Shown one piece after another: positions 1 through 12,524 of a DNA stretch of 64,000 nt. Numbering within the stretch: position 1 is the first letter of the stretch; each line of letters begins with the position of its first letter. The stretch comes from Porogramme epimiltina (Eukaryota; Basidiomycota; Agaricomycetes; Polyporales; Polyporaceae). The notes under the pieces are model-generated. The model ran no database searches and was not told the DNA's origin. It worked only from the letters and a program-made list of their open reading frames with translations. The translations under genes were made by a program, and so were the position numbers. The DNA lies in NCBI GenBank assembly GCA_900155495.1, contig FTLJ01000534.1, positions 1-64,000 on the forward strand, written 5' to 3'.

Positions 1-574
1 CTACACCACTGTAACCAACCCTTGAATTCCCCAGCCCGTGCGCCCGCGGGCCTGTACTATATGTATACCTTACCCTCTCCCCCCGTACGCCCCCGCCCGC
101 CCACATTGATTGCCGCAACGCGTCTCGTGCGCCGCGCGGGGTGGCCCCCGCCTCGGCCGCTACGGTAAACACCTGTTTATTTGTCTGTCTCTGTGTACAT
201 CGTCGCGGACGGTCGTTCGTTCGTACGCGCGAGCGCCGCCGCCGCCGCTTAGCTTAGCTTACTGCTGCTGCTGAATTTTTGGGCCTGCTTGGTGTTCTTG
301 GTTCCTTTGGGACGAATGCGATTCACGCCTTAATGGGTTCTCCGTTTCTGCCCGCACGTGGGTGCTGGCTGAAAGTTCGTGTCTGGGTGCGTGCGGCCGT
401 CATCTCTTCGGGTTGGTTAAATCGCCAAGCAGAACTGCATACATGGTATAGAAACGCGCAACGAACGTGCTAACACTCCTCATCGAATATGTTTCTCCGC
501 TAGACCGAAGCTGACGTCGACCATACAGTGAACGCCCCCTTCTCCCTTGCTCCGCGTCCGCGTCCGCGCGTCCC
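1..574. other. Intergenic; probable 3' flank of an upstream gene
   Basis: No supportable coding region. Pyrimidine-rich and TGTA/ATTTGT-like stretches around 50-210 resemble a basidiomycete 3' untranslated region. It would belong to a + strand gene ending left of the window and convergent with the epoxide hydrolase. This is inference from composition only. Confidence 0.3.
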
Positions 575-2263
575 TCACGCCACGACGTACCCGCTCCGGC
601 CGTCGACGACCCCGAACGCGGGCCCGCCGCGCCCGAACATCGCGCGCAGGTCGCCGACGAGCGCCGCGGGCTGCTCCTGCGCCGCGAAGTGCCCGCCGCG
701 CTCGTGCACGCGCTCGAAGACGAGGTTCCCCAGGCCCTGCAGCATCCTGTCGCCGCCATCAGCGCTCCCCTCGGATAAGGGTGAGGTAGCAGGATGTGGG
801 AAGAAAGGGGAAAAGGGGAGGAGAAGAGCACTCACCGGCGGGGCATCTGCTCGAGCTCCTTGGGGAAGCGCGCCATGCCGAACGGGACGGCGCGCCACTC
901 GGCGCCGCGCAGGACGTGGTGCGTGTTCCCGCCCGAGAGCTCCTTGTAGATCCGCAGCGAGGCCGCGGGGCCCGCGCGGGAGTGCCAGTAGATGGAGACC
1001 CATTCGAGCACTGCGGGCGCGTCGCACGTCAGTGCGCTCCGTGGTACGAAGGGGAAACAGAAAGCAAGAGGGAGAGGGGGGGCGCACCCTCGTCGTCCGC
1101 CCAGGGGTAGCCCTCGCTCCACTCGACGAGCTTCTCGTAGATCCACGCGAGAAGGCCCGCGGGCGAGTCCGCGAGCGCGTACCCGACCGTCTGCGGGCGC
1201 GTCGTCTGCTCGCGCGAGTAGCCCGTGCCGTCGACGACGAACCGCGCGGACGCGGCGGCCCACTCGCGCTCCTGGGCGGAGTACGGCACGAGGTTGTGCG
1301 CGAGGTAGAGCGCGGGTGCGGTGGAAGGCGAGAGCTCTTCCGCGCTGTGAATGGGGAGAAGGGGGATTGGTCGTGGGGAAGGTGGGCTGGGGAAAGAGGA
1401 GGGAAGGAGCTCACGCGGGGAAGTTGGATAGCCAGCCCTTGACGTTCGTGTGGGCAAAGTTTGAGACTGTATGTGCGGCGATCTACCCGGGAGCCAGAGT
1501 CAGCTTGCCAACAAATCACACAGGTTTTCAACGCCGTACACAGTGTCCCCAGTCTCCACCCTGAATAACTGAAACATATGATCAGCAGTCCGACCTTACC
1601 CTGTCGAACATTACAAAGGCATACCGTATTGGTCGTATCCGAGGCTCTTCATGAGGTTGTTTGCCACCTCGGCGTACTGGCGTGACCCGAAGCCCTTCTT
1701 CTTTGGGGCCTCCGAGAACGCAAAGCCAGGCAGGCTCAAGGCGACGACGTGGAAACTCGGGTGATCCGTAGACACTTCTGTGAGTAGGGGTAAGATCTTC
1801 CGCGCCTCAAGGAAGTGGCCGGGCCCTATGCAAATGCGAAACATAGTTAGCCATGGCGCGCGACAGTGAGCCCTCGGTCGGGTAGGACTAGGCCCTGAAT
1901 CATCCACGCACACCCATGGATGAACAGGAGGGGCACAGCCGACTCAAGCGCGCTCCGCTGGTGCACATAGTGCACGCTCAGCGGGTCGAATCCCTCCACT
2001 GGGATGTCGCGCACGAACTGTGGCAGCTCTGTGTTGATGCGTGCCTCGTGTGTACGCCAATCGAAGCCGTCTTGCCAGCGCGCGACGAGCCGCTTAACGT
2101 CCGCAAGGGGAACCCCGTACTCCCAGTCTGCCTCGTCGAGTTCGTCGGGCAGGCGGGTCAGCTTGAGCTTCTGCTTGAGCAGGTCGAGGTCGATGTCAGT
2201 GACATTGATCTTGAAGGGCTGTTCGGGGCCCACTGCAGCACTTGAAGTTGTAGAATTGGACAT
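575..2263 (-). CDS. Epoxide hydrolase (alpha/beta-hydrolase with N-terminal EHN domain), spliced
   Basis: Opens epoxides to vicinal diols, a detoxification or secondary-metabolite role. The first exon (2263-1912) encodes the EHN cap-anchor region, starting with the ATG at 2263. The intron at 1911-1826 (GTGCGT...ATAG) joins the oxyanion loop as [14 protein letters not shown]. Two further junctions give [10 protein letters not shown], whose Asp is the expected nucleophile, then a stretch beginning IAAHTVSNF. Later exons carry the cap domain and the catalytic-His motif [12 protein letters not shown] near the C terminus. The protein ends at a TGA at 575. There are several short introns, and the reading frame is coherent across all those I resolved. 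A TATA box lies about 100 bp upstream. The physiological substrate cannot be told from sequence. A juvenile-hormone-epoxide-hydrolase-like name in databases would be the same family. Confidence 0.88.
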
Positions 2264-2363
2264 GATTTTGACGATGTTGAGTGTTTCACACAAGGAGGCT
2301 GGCAGTGGGATTAGGCGCAAGACTGCTTTGGTCGGGCTGTGGGGCTATCGTGTGGTGAGCCTC

Positions 2364-2371
2364 GTTTTATA
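2364..2371 (-). promoter_or_regulatory. TATA box of the epoxide hydrolase gene
   Basis: TATAAAAC on the minus strand, about 100 bp upstream of the ATG at 2263. The position and sequence suit a core promoter. No transcription start data are available. Confidence 0.5.
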
Positions 2372-2730
2372 GGGGTTGGACGGGCCACGTTGTGACGTCA
2401 GCTGACCGCCAGTAGTGAGCCATAGCCAGGGACCATCGGGTGAGTAAGCAGAGAGCGGAGCTGGGCGAGTCTTGTGTGAGTCACCAAATTATCCGACGCA
2501 GCATACCTCTCGATATGACGTGGTGGAAAGATGGAAGCTTGAGCACGCGACATCCAATAATATGTGTGGCGCTCGTCAAAGTGGTTACTGTTATCGTCAC
2601 ATTTAAAACATTACGTAGTCCAGAAGTTTCATAAGAAGGGCATCTGGAAACACCGATCAATATTGGACATCGTCATTTGCTGACCAAGTCCGTACAGCAA
2701 TGTCCTACACTGAGAGTATACCCATCCCGA

Positions 2731-4786
2731 TCAAGGAAGCGCCATGAATGTAGCGACCAGCTTGAGGAAGTTAGGCGTGCCCAAGCCAGTCAGGGGATCC
2801 CAGCCCGGAGATGCCGCGAAGCCGTCGGTACCGCAGCCAGGATTCGTCCCGTTGGTGATGTCATTAAAGATTTCTGGATACTTGTAAAGCTGAGAAGCGA
2901 GTGGTCCAGTCAGCACAGCATCCCCACACGAAGCCGGGATATAAGCAGAAGCTCACCACGGGGTTCGCCCACCCAATAGACTTCTTACCCACCGCGAGGC
3001 GAGCATCATTTACTGCCGTGAGCAACGCCGCGATGGTCGGAGCCGCCGCGGATGTGCCCGAAATGAGGATGAGCTCTCCCTGGACCGCAACCGAGTAGTT
3101 GAGCCCGTTCGCGGCAACGTCCGGGAATCCGCGCCCGCTCGCGTTGAATACGCCCGCGGGGAGGGGTGGTACGTGTGCTTTGAGGTAGCCCTCGACCGCG
3201 TCCGCCTGGAAGTCTGCCTGAGGGAAGATGTTCGAGAAGCCCCCGCCGGTGAAGTACCGCTGGAAGACCGCGCTCTCCTTCGACGCATCCGGGCCGTTTC
3301 CGGGCACGATCTGCGTCGCGCCGACCGTCGTCACCCACGGGCAGCCGGCGGGGAAGTCGGGGTTGAAGCCGGGGGCACCCTGTTCTTGCTGCCCGTCCGC
3401 AGTGAGACACGAACCGTCCCAGCCTGCGACGCCAGAGTCGCCCGTGGAGAAGACGAATGTGACGCCAGTGAGGGCGAGCTTGCCGTACTCGGCGCACTGG
3501 CGTTGCATGTACGCGGGGGTGAGGTCTGCCTCTTGGTAGCCGTATGAGGTCGAGATGACGAGGGCAGCAGACTCTCCGCCACAGTCTTCGGGCCCAGTGA
3601 ACCCTCCGGGTTGGGTGTTGGGATAGACGCCATCCACATTGGGGTCATCACCAGCACAATATGATTTATCTAAGGCATCGAGGAAGTTGTTGAATGACTC
3701 CAACCCAGTGATGTCGCCAACCTGGTACAGGGTGACCTCTTGTTCTTTCCCGAGGAGGCCCATAACGGTCTGGACGTCCAAACTAGACTCCTTGAGTGAA
3801 AGGATGTCGCTAACGTTTCCAGTCGTGTAGTTGCCACCGTCAATGCTGACAAGCTTAGGGCGTGTGCCAACTTGACTTTGAGAATATTTCTTGAAGAAGA
3901 CATCAAAGTCATTAGGGATGAGAATTTGTGGAGAATATTCCACTGGATGGAGCCTCGCGTTAGAATGAACAGTAGAGTCAAGACGAGAAGGACGTACCAA
4001 GTCCAACAGAGTTTTTATTGCCGGCAACCGGCTTATAGTTAAAGTCATACAAAGCGCGTATGCAGTCCAGGGTCACGACTTCATCGCAATGCGACAGATT
4101 ATTGAAGAGGCTCTGGAGCATTCACAGGACTCAGGGGACAATGATGGGAATAAAACGCGTTCACTCACGTCGATTTCAACCTTCCCTTCGGCGAGGCCGA
4201 CTATACTGTGATCTACCCGCGCATTAGCCTTCGCCTTTACGGCGAAGTGCAGTGTTGGCGTGACTAGATCAACGTGCTTCGATATGTGCTCGGGGAGATG
4301 GTAGGCGTCCTTGCACGCGAGGTGTGTCGTCCCGTCAATATGCTCATAGAAGAAGTATTCCGTGCCGAGCAACCGCTCCGCCTCTTTCACGGTTGCGTTG
4401 AGCGTGATCCACCCTCCGTTTGTTGCAAGCGTGATACGGCTAGGATTTATCTCGCCGTCGTTAACGAGCCAGTTGCGCACTGCATCTACCGACTCGTCCG
4501 ATGGGCGGAAGGCAGCGGCGACCTCCGCGTGGGTCCAGTGTTGGCTGTAGTTGGGCGAATCTGGATGTGCGACGTCCGCGAGGTAGGCGTCAAGGCGATC
4601 GAGATTGGACTGTACGAGGCCGATGCGAAGTGGAAGGCGCACGTCGTGTTCGGCCCGCCGGATGGGCGTCCATCCCCTGGGCGCTGAACGGCGCGACTCG
4701 TGCACTATAGGCCGCACACGCACGGGGACGCGCGAAGCCATGGATAGAGAGGCAAGCGCAAGTGTGACGAGGGAGGAGAGGAGCAT
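2731..4786 (-). CDS. Secreted sedolisin-family serine protease (MEROPS S53, tripeptidyl-peptidase type)
   Basis: Extracellular acid peptidase. It starts at the ATG at 4786 with a hydrophobic signal peptide (about residues 1-17), followed by a pro-domain (GLVQSNLDRLDAYLADVAHP, NYSQHWTHAEVAAAF, ending near 4169). The mature part holds the catalytic Glu and Asp in ESSLDVQ and an Asp in STGDSGVAG. The nucleophile is in SGTSAAAPTIAAL. The C-terminal calcium-site pattern is GWDPLTGLGTPNF. The stop is at 2731. All expected catalytic residues are present, so it should be active. The chain has several short introns. The protein is encoded in the same direction as the epoxide hydrolase but with its own TATA promoter. 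Such proteases are commonly expanded in Agaricomycetes for extracellular protein degradation. The exact subfamily (tripeptidyl-peptidase or grammelysin-like) is uncertain. Confidence 0.92.
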
Positions 4787-4851
4787 TTTGGGGTTGAGGA
4801 GGGTCGGGGGCCTAATAGAGGGGCACTGAGGATACCTGGCCCCGCGGGGCG

Positions 4852-4860
4852 TTTATATAT
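4852..4860 (-). promoter_or_regulatory. TATA box of the sedolisin gene
   Basis: ATATATAAA on the minus strand, about 66 bp upstream of the ATG at 4786. A strong TATA box fits an inducible secreted enzyme. Confidence 0.55.
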
Positions 4861-6195
4861 GACTTAGAAGTGTTGTTCGTTGGGCGGCGAGACATGAGTG
4901 GCGAGCACAGGAAGATACCGTGTGAGTGATGAACAGACAGGTCGAAGCGCTCCTGTAGGGCTGGCGGTAGTTGGTGTTCGCACCGCCCGGCGTGATGAAC
5001 TTCCTACTCGGATTCTTGTTACCCGCGAATGAGCGCGGGCGTTGTTGTTTTCGCCGGATCAGCTACAACCTCCATGGGTGGGGTGGACGGCTCAGGGGAT
5101 GGAGAAGGAGACCCATATTCGTTGTTCCTCTGGCAGAGATGCTATTGACTCCACATGAAGGTTTGACCTTGCGTCTCCTAGCGAGAGAAATTCAAATGAG
5201 ACACGATTGCCCCAGGCTTCATATGATCTCTTACCTCGACGATGTGGCATGAATGTAAGAGGTTAAGATGGAGAACTGAGATATTTTTGTGACGACAGGC
5301 TACCGTAGCTTCGAGCGATGTAATGGGCCACCTGCCAAGTGACGAAACAGTGGATGTAGTACCGAGCACTGGCAAGAGTTGCCAACGTTGCGGCGTATGG
5401 ATGTAAGCGCTCGATCTCAAATAAGATATTCGGCTAGATAACTCCCGATGTCGGGACAACCACCGCAGGGCGCTGATCTACGTCGTGTCTACACACACTC
5501 TCCGACCTCGGACTCAGTCGGTTTGGGAAAACGCTATTCAATTGGACCATCGGGGTCATCATGTAAATAGGGAAACTGCCAATAGCAATAGCCCCAGTGC
5601 TAAGCGTCCATCGCTTTGCGCCGATTTGACTACCAAATTCTAGGAGACACAAGCAGTGTAAGTATCTGATCTGCTGGGGTCCGGATTTTCTTCCCCGACC
5701 ATAACACCACAGAAGTCGGCTCCGGCTGCATGTGGCGGGCGTGCGGAAGTCGCTACTTTCGGAGACCCGACCGATCCAGTGTGGGTCACGACAACGCCTA
5801 CAGCTGTGACGGGAGGGCATCTATGCCGGCACTGTACAGCTGCGATGCGTGGTCGATGTTAGATTCGTGCCTTGAGATATCTCCGGAGAAGCACGAGGGT
5901 TCAACGCTTCTCCACCCTCTTGTATCACGGGCGGGAGATGTGCCGACTCTGCTAGAAGGAAAAGAATGGAAACGTGCCATGAGATACTTCGAATTTCAAA
6001 GTGGCCGTACGCCCATATGATTTGAGGGGTATTCTTCGCGATCGCAACAGCTTAAACGGCCGCTTCGTTGGTAGCTGGTCTGCAGAGAGGGAAGAGCTGG
6101 AGAGCTCGACGAATACGATTCCGATTACCATATTACTACAATATGTTCGCGCAGCGGAGAGTATAGGAGGCCGTCCAACAGCGCCGGTGCTAAGC
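4861..6195. other. Intergenic, no gene recognised
   Basis: About 1.3 kb between the sedolisin promoter and the 3' end of the IleRS gene. The longest open stretch (5434-5820, minus, about 128 codons) has no recognisable domain, no coding-like splice context and no codon bias like its neighbours. I see no RNA gene or repeat. Confidence 0.4.
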
Positions 6196-9100
6196 CTATG
6201 CATGTACGACATCTGTACAGCGCTTGCACAGCTCATCGCCGACCGGACGTGTATGCGTCCAGCACCGTGGGCACTTTTCCAGCGCCGCCGGCCGCACGGT
6301 GACTTCGATCTCGGTGCCTGGTAAGATCGAATAGAATGCCGTCAGCCGCAGTGACGGCGGCAGAGTGAAGAGAGTAGAAGTCGACTGACCAAGTAGCTCA
6401 AACGCGTCCTTGTATTGCCAGGCAGGCGCGGGGGTGTCAGCCGTGCGATCGCACAGGCTGACACCGGATACGCCGAAGAGCGATTTTAGTAGGTGTTCTA
6501 CGCAAGCATGGTGTAAGCGGAGTGCGGTACGCAGAAGCAGCAGAAAGCGCACCTTCACGCCCTAACAGATCGATGACCTCGGATGTACTGGCGGAGGATA
6601 CGCTGATGGCGACGTCAGCCGAGAGGGAGCTCTTCACTACACCATCCCTGCGCCCGTTCTCAAGCAGCGCGTGGACCTTGGAGCGAATGCGGAACAAGGC
6701 TTCCATATCCACCTGCGCTTGGCTGTCCTCAAACTCGGTTGCCTGCATGCCGTTGGTTAGGCTGCGATCTCTGGCATACGTCGAGTGCTTACCAACGGCG
6801 TCCAGGGAGAGGTGAAGACGGATGGCGCGTCGGCACCGTGTAGTGTAGCATGGACCTCTTCGGCGAGGTGAGGCAGGACAGGCGCAAGGACCTTTGTCAT
6901 TGTTGCAAGGGTTTGATCCAGTACGGTGAGGACCCGCCGCCGTTCGATACCGTCTGGACGATCAGCATAGAGACAGTCCTTGTTGACATCGAAGTAGAAT
7001 GAGGAGAGCGTGATGTTCGCAAAATACGACAACTCGTTCATTACTATTTCTGCAATCAGTACTTCTATCAAACTTCGAACACACGAACCACACACCTTTC
7101 GGATAGTCATACGATGCGTACGCCGCCCGCGCGATGCCGTCAAGCCTGTGCAACCGATGCAGCACATACCTGTCCGCCAGCCCGAGCTCCGCGCGCTCGA
7201 CCTTGTTGTCGAATGGCTTGTCTCCTAAGCTGCCCAAAATGAAGCGTGCCGAGTTCCGAATCTTGCGCATTGTCTCCGCGCACTGCTGGAGTACCGTTGG
7301 GCCAATTGTCATGTCCTTCCAGAACTCGACCGTTGCTGCCCACAGCCTCAGCACGTCCGAACCATACGCCTTGACATCCTTGCCCGTGCCTTTGCCTCCG
7401 CCTTTGCCAGCAGCCAATCCCTTGCCTGCTCCTGCGTCGTCGTGTGCATCGCCGTGGATCACAGCCATCGGACTGACGATATTCCCGAGCGACTTGCTCA
7501 TCTTCTTGCCTGCCTCGTCGAGCACCATCCCGTGCGTGACAAGGGTCGTGTACGGCGCGGCACAGGAGCGCGCAACGTCGCCAGCGGGGGCGCTTCCGAG
7601 TGCGGTGAGCAACAGGCTCTGGAACCACCCGCGGTGCTGGTCCGTGCCCTCGAGGCAGACGTCCGCGCCGAACGTCCGCGGCGCATCCTTGCCCGTTTGC
7701 GCTGCAGGATCTTCGTAGAGACCCTCGAGCTGGCTCCACGCCACGCCGCTGTCGAACCAGACGTCCATCGTATCGGTGCCCTTCTTCCAGACCTCGTCGA
7801 GCTGTGCGTCGGTCAGGCCGTGGCGCCGCGAGGGAGGGACAAACGCCGATACGGGGCCGTCCCACCAGTAACGGGGACCGTGTTCATGAAGCACCGAGAG
7901 GATGTGGGTGAGAGACATAGAATCGAGCACGGCGGTGTTAGTGGGAAGATGGTACAGCGCGGGGATGGGGACGCCCCATACACGCTGTCGAGAGATACAC
8001 CATTCCGACCGGGACTGGACGAAGGAGTCGAGCCGGTTGTGTGCTATGATGAAGCAATCAGACACGTACAGATCAATCCAGGGGAACCACTCACAGATCT
8101 TTGGGACGAACGAAACGGCTTGGAGCGCTTCAGCGGCAGCTTCCTTAATAGTGTCCAGGTTGGCGAACCATTGCGAGGTGGCACTAGATGCGTGTGTCAG
8201 CGTCCAGTCAAAATCATGTAGGACGGTGAAATTACAGAGTGATCACGGGTTTGTCCGTTTTCCAGTCATATGGGTACCGGTGCTTGAACCTCTGGATCTT
8301 ATTGAGGGCGCTGACTTCCTTCAACAACTCAACGACGGCACGGCTGCCGTTACCCAGAACATCCTGTGCGACCAGAGTACTGGCAGCGCGTTCCCCCACG
8401 ACCTCTACAACGTCTTGAGTGAATTGACCTAGGCCATTGACATGACATATCAAGTCAGAAGAACTTGATGGGGCCGGGGTCGGTGAGGAGGCAGAAGACG
8501 GTGAGCCAGAGGAGGAAATGAGGTTGAGGGCTTGCATGACCGAGTAGTCTTCTGCTCCGTGTGCGGGGGCACAGTGCACCAGACCAGTTCCAGAATCGGG
8601 TGTAACATGACCTGAGGCTATGATAGGTAAAGACGGAGTGGAGGACGACTGCTGGAGGGGAGCGAATATGGGCCGGTATTTGACGTTGACTAGGTCCGTA
8701 CCTGACACCAAGAGTCAGTTAAGCCCACATACGCTCGCGACAGCCATTACTTACCATCGATTTCGCCGAGAAGTACTGGTGGGGTGGCAAAAAGAGCTGG
8801 GACTGCCTGCAGGGCCTCCGAACGATCTGCCGCATACACAAACACGGACTCCTGCCCGGCTTCGTCCTTGACAGAGACAACCTGGTAGCGCATCTCGGGA
8901 TTTACAGCAATGGCCTACACGAGAGATTAGTGGGGTTAGAAGAAGCGGGGTAGGCTCAACTTACCATATTGGCCGTCAATGTCCACGGCGTCGTTGTCCA
9001 CACAAGCAAGGAGACCGGCTTCTTCTCAGGGGCCAAGCCGCTCAGCTTTTGGGAAACCTCAGCCGAGGAAAGATCGAGAGGGAAAGACACGTAAACCGAA

Positions 9101-10257
9101 TGAGATATGTGTGCATCGTTGTATACCAGTTCAGCTTCAGCGAGAGCAGATTGGGAAGACGGAGAGTAGTGCACAGGCCGATGTTGTCTGTAGATCAACC
9201 CCTTCTCAACCATAGCCTTGAAGACGGTTAGTTGTCGTAGTTCGTAGTCAGGGTCTTGAATTTAGGGGCGAGGGTGAGATAGACTTCAGTGTTGTAGATG
9301 AATGCTGCCACTTGCCTAAAGTTCGATAAGTGGTCTCAGGGCTCCAATTCGCCATAATACCCAAATCGCGAAATTGCGCCATCTGGGAAGCCACCTCATT
9401 CCGAGCGTATTTCTCGGCCTCTTCACGGATGCGGGAAGGAGTCAGTTCGTTCACCTCGACCTGAGAAGATGGGCATGGGCAGGGTGCAAGGCAGGTTACA
9501 AAAGGGGGGAGCGTACCCCGAGTTCCTTCAGAACCTTGTTCTCGATCGGTAGGCCATGACAATCCCAACCCGGATGATAGCTTGTGGTACTCCTGTTAAT
9601 TGGGGAATTGTAGCAGCTGGAACCTGGGCGTACTTTACTCGGTCTCCTATGGAAACGCGGAAACGGTTCTGGATGTCCTTCAGGATTTTGTTCAGCGCAT
9701 GGCCTAGTATTTTTCACATTAGTAAAACATAGTATATATACATAGACAACGATACAGGCAAGAGTATAGGGACCAAAGTATTGTAGGATGGGGACATGGC
9801 TAGCGGCTCATCCTTCCTTTCCCATAAGATGCCGTCTCGCGAAAACAACTAATGTCCTCAGCAGTCACCATGGCAGCAGAAACTCACCCATATGGAGATC
9901 ACCGTTGGCGTAAGGAGGTCCATCAAGGAACACGAATAAAGGACCTTTGGCATTTTGCCACTAGTCATCGAGAATGTGAGCCTTTGGTGGTCGAATGCGG
10001 ATGTGTATGTCCAAGCGAACCTGCCACGTGTATAGCTCGTCGGTTGTCTTCTCGCGGATACGAGGATCCTTTGAAGGGTCGTTGTATAGAGGAAAGTTTG
10101 TTTTGGGAAGTAGAAGCGTCTCACCCCAGCCAGGAGCCGGCTGCTGGCCTGGGGCGACCTGTGCGGGGACCGGGGAGGAGGAGGAGAGCCATCTACGGTG
10201 CCATGTTGTCCTTGAGTGTACGCGCGTGCTCGCTGATAGCAACGACCACCGCGGCAT
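6196..10257 (-). CDS. ISM1: Isoleucyl-tRNA synthetase, mitochondrial
   Basis: Class I synthetase charging mitochondrial tRNA-Ile. The ATG at 10257 opens a Ser/Arg-rich presequence with almost no acidic residues ([16 protein letters not shown]), followed by the family's [12 protein letters not shown]. The HIGH signature is DLHMGHALNK, split by an intron near 9890-9700. Next come [20 protein letters not shown] (near 9590-9530), [32 protein letters not shown] and the KMSKS loop [10 protein letters not shown] (near 7500). The anticodon-binding domain follows. The C-terminal zinc finger [19 protein letters not shown] ends the protein at 6196. There are about ten or more short introns. Oddity: a Gly/Lys/Ala-rich insert just before [16 protein letters not shown]. 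The start was chosen because it is the last ATG giving a clean presequence. Confidence 0.93.
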
Positions 10258-10519
10258 GAGCCAGAGGAGAGGGCCGACGAGGAGGAAAGAGAGGGAGACA
10301 AAGCAGCAGTGTAAGGCACTTGTGCTGAGGCGCCTTCGCTCACGCCGGAAAGCGTGCGTCACGTGCATTACGCGCTTCGAAAGGGCGTGTTATTTTGTTG
10401 TGTTTGTGGCTGGTGTTGAACAAAACGCGCCGCGTCGTGGGCGCTCGTTGGCATTCACATCCACCCTCATACCCCTCCATCCTGTACGCTTAATCCCCTA
10501 CGCCCGCTGGTCCCTCTTC
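10258..10519. promoter_or_regulatory. Bidirectional promoter between IleRS and cyclin B
   Basis: About 260 bp separate the two divergent start codons (10257 minus, 10520 plus), so both core promoters must lie here. No clear TATA box is visible on either side. Confidence 0.45.
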
Positions 10520-12524
10520 ATGTCCTCAGCCATCCCCGTAAGTGTCCTTCGAGTCCCCTGTGACCATCTGCAGCGCAGGAAATTGATTGGCTCAACCGTC
10601 TTGACCGCATAGACCCGGCGTGTGACGCGGGCTACCCGCACCACCGTCCTCCGAGACAAGGAGAATGCGACAGCACGTAACGGCCGTACAGCAGCATCCC
10701 GCGCGAAACCCCCTTCCACACAAGCCGCTTCAGAGAAACCAGAGAATGTTAAACCACCAGGCCTCGCTAGGGCGACCGCCTCCACTGCAGCCACCAGGGC
10801 CAAGTCGGTCGGTGTGGCTGCCGGGAAGGCGGAAGCCGTACCCCAGGTCAAACGCAAACGCGAGGCATTGGGCGAGGTCCCCAAACCGCCCGAGAACAAG
10901 GCGAAATCGACAGCTATCCCGGGGATAGCCGACTTGAAGGGCAAGGAGAAGGTCAAGGAGGTCAAGGAGCGCTTCGAGGGTGTCGTCCTCAAGCAAACCA
11001 CCACGACCACAACTGTCCGTAAGCCTCTCCGCACCGTCGTCGACTCCTCCACTACCACCACGGCGGTGGCCACGACTCGCCGCACACGGAACACCACCAC
11101 CTCGCAACCCCAGCCCAAAGAGCTTCAGCCGTTACGCGAGGATGAGGAGGATGCCATGGCTGTTGACCCGCAGCCTCCGGCGCCCGTCCCTTCTCCAAAA
11201 CGGTTTGTCGCCGCTCGCGAGGCGGTACGAACAGGTGTACCCGCGGCGTCGCGCGTCCCACGACGTGTGTCAAGACCGTCAAAAACGGAGGAGGACGAGG
11301 AGGAGGCGAGCCGCGTATTCAAGAAGCGGCGGACGTCTTCAGACATGCCCGACGTCGACGTTGATGCTCTCCATGAAGAGGAGGTCGAGAACGCGGTGGT
11401 ACCAAAGGATGATGACGAGGCAGATCCGCACGGTGACCAGTGGGTCGACCTGGATGCGGAAGATGGCGACGACCCGCTCATGGTAAGCGAGTATGTTGTG
11501 GAGATCTTCAGCTACTTGAAGGAAGTTGAGGTATGTATGCGCAAAGTTTCGTATATGCTCGTCTTTCTAACATCTTACTGTGCTCTCAGCAAACCACTAT
11601 GCCGAACCCCAACTACATGGTGAACCAGAAGGACCTCGCATGGAAGATGCGTGGTATCCTCACCGACTGGCTCATTCAAGTTCATTCTCGATTCCGGCTG
11701 CTCCCCGAGACTCTCTTTTTGTGCATCAACATCATCGACCGCTTCCTCTCAGCCCGGGTCGTGTCGCTCGCGAAGTTGCAGCTCGTTGGGATCACGTGCA
11801 TGTTCATTGCCGCCAAGCTTGAGGAGATTGTTGCACCGTCGGCCAGCAACTTCCTATACTGCGCAGATTCGTCGTACAGCGAGGCCGAGATTCTCCAGGC
11901 TGAACGTTACGTGCTGAAGACGATCGACTGGAACCTCAGTTACCCCAATCCTATTCACTTCCTCCGGCGTATCAGCAAAGCAGATGACTACAACGTCCAG
12001 GTCCGGACAATTGGCAAGTATCTGCTGGAGGTTCAGTGCTTGGAGTGGCGCCTCATCGCTGCGCCGCCGTCGTTGCTGGCTGCCGCATCCATCTGGTTGG
12101 CGCGCGTCATCCTCGGGTTCACTGACTGGGTGAGTTCTATCGTTAGTGAATACCTTCATTGTGATTGACGGGGGCATTAGACTCCAAACCTCGCTCACTA
12201 CTCGTCCTACCGCGAGCGAGACATCATCCCCACAGCCAATCTCATGCTCAACTACCTGCTGAAGCCAATGCGCCATCAGTCCTTCTTCAAGAAGTACGCG
12301 TCGAAGAAGTACCTGAAGGTATGTTTTTGTCTCTTGGTTCCTTTTCACGACTCTAATGGCCGTATTCTTGCTAGGCGAGCGTCTTTGTGCACGACTGGGC
12401 ACGCGAGCGATGGGAGGAGGGTACCCAAGTAGACCTCGTCGCAGAACTGCCGGCCATTAGGGAGCTAGTTCGTCAACAGCGCGCGTTGGAAGAGCAACTA
12501 GGTGGAAGCGATGTCCAGCAGTGA
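10520..12524 (+). CDS. Mitotic B-type cyclin (Cdc13/Clb2 class)
   Basis: Activates the cyclin-dependent kinase Cdk1 for G2/M. Exon 1 is only 18 nt (MSSAIP, 10520-10537). The intron at 10538-10612 then leads to TRRVTRATRTTVLRDKENA. Further introns are 11531-11589, 12130-12180 and 12319-12374. The N terminus carries a KEN box (residues 22-24) and a D-box REALGEV (residues 89-95), the signals for APC/C-driven destruction. A basic, Ser/Thr-rich region and an acidic stretch follow. The cyclin N-domain includes YMVNQKDLAWKMRGILTDWL and LPETLFLCINIIDRFLS. The C-domain starts at LNYPNPIHFLRR-like sequence, and the stop is at 12524. Domain order and length are normal for fungal cyclin B. It is divergently transcribed from the IleRS gene. 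Confidence 0.95.

Noticed and set aside
528..1442. 304-codon + strand frame
   Set aside because: Runs through both exons and introns of the epoxide hydrolase on the other strand; composition artefact.
5434..5820. 128-codon minus-strand frame between sedolisin and IleRS
   Set aside because: No homology recognised, no codon bias like the neighbours, and no splice partners.
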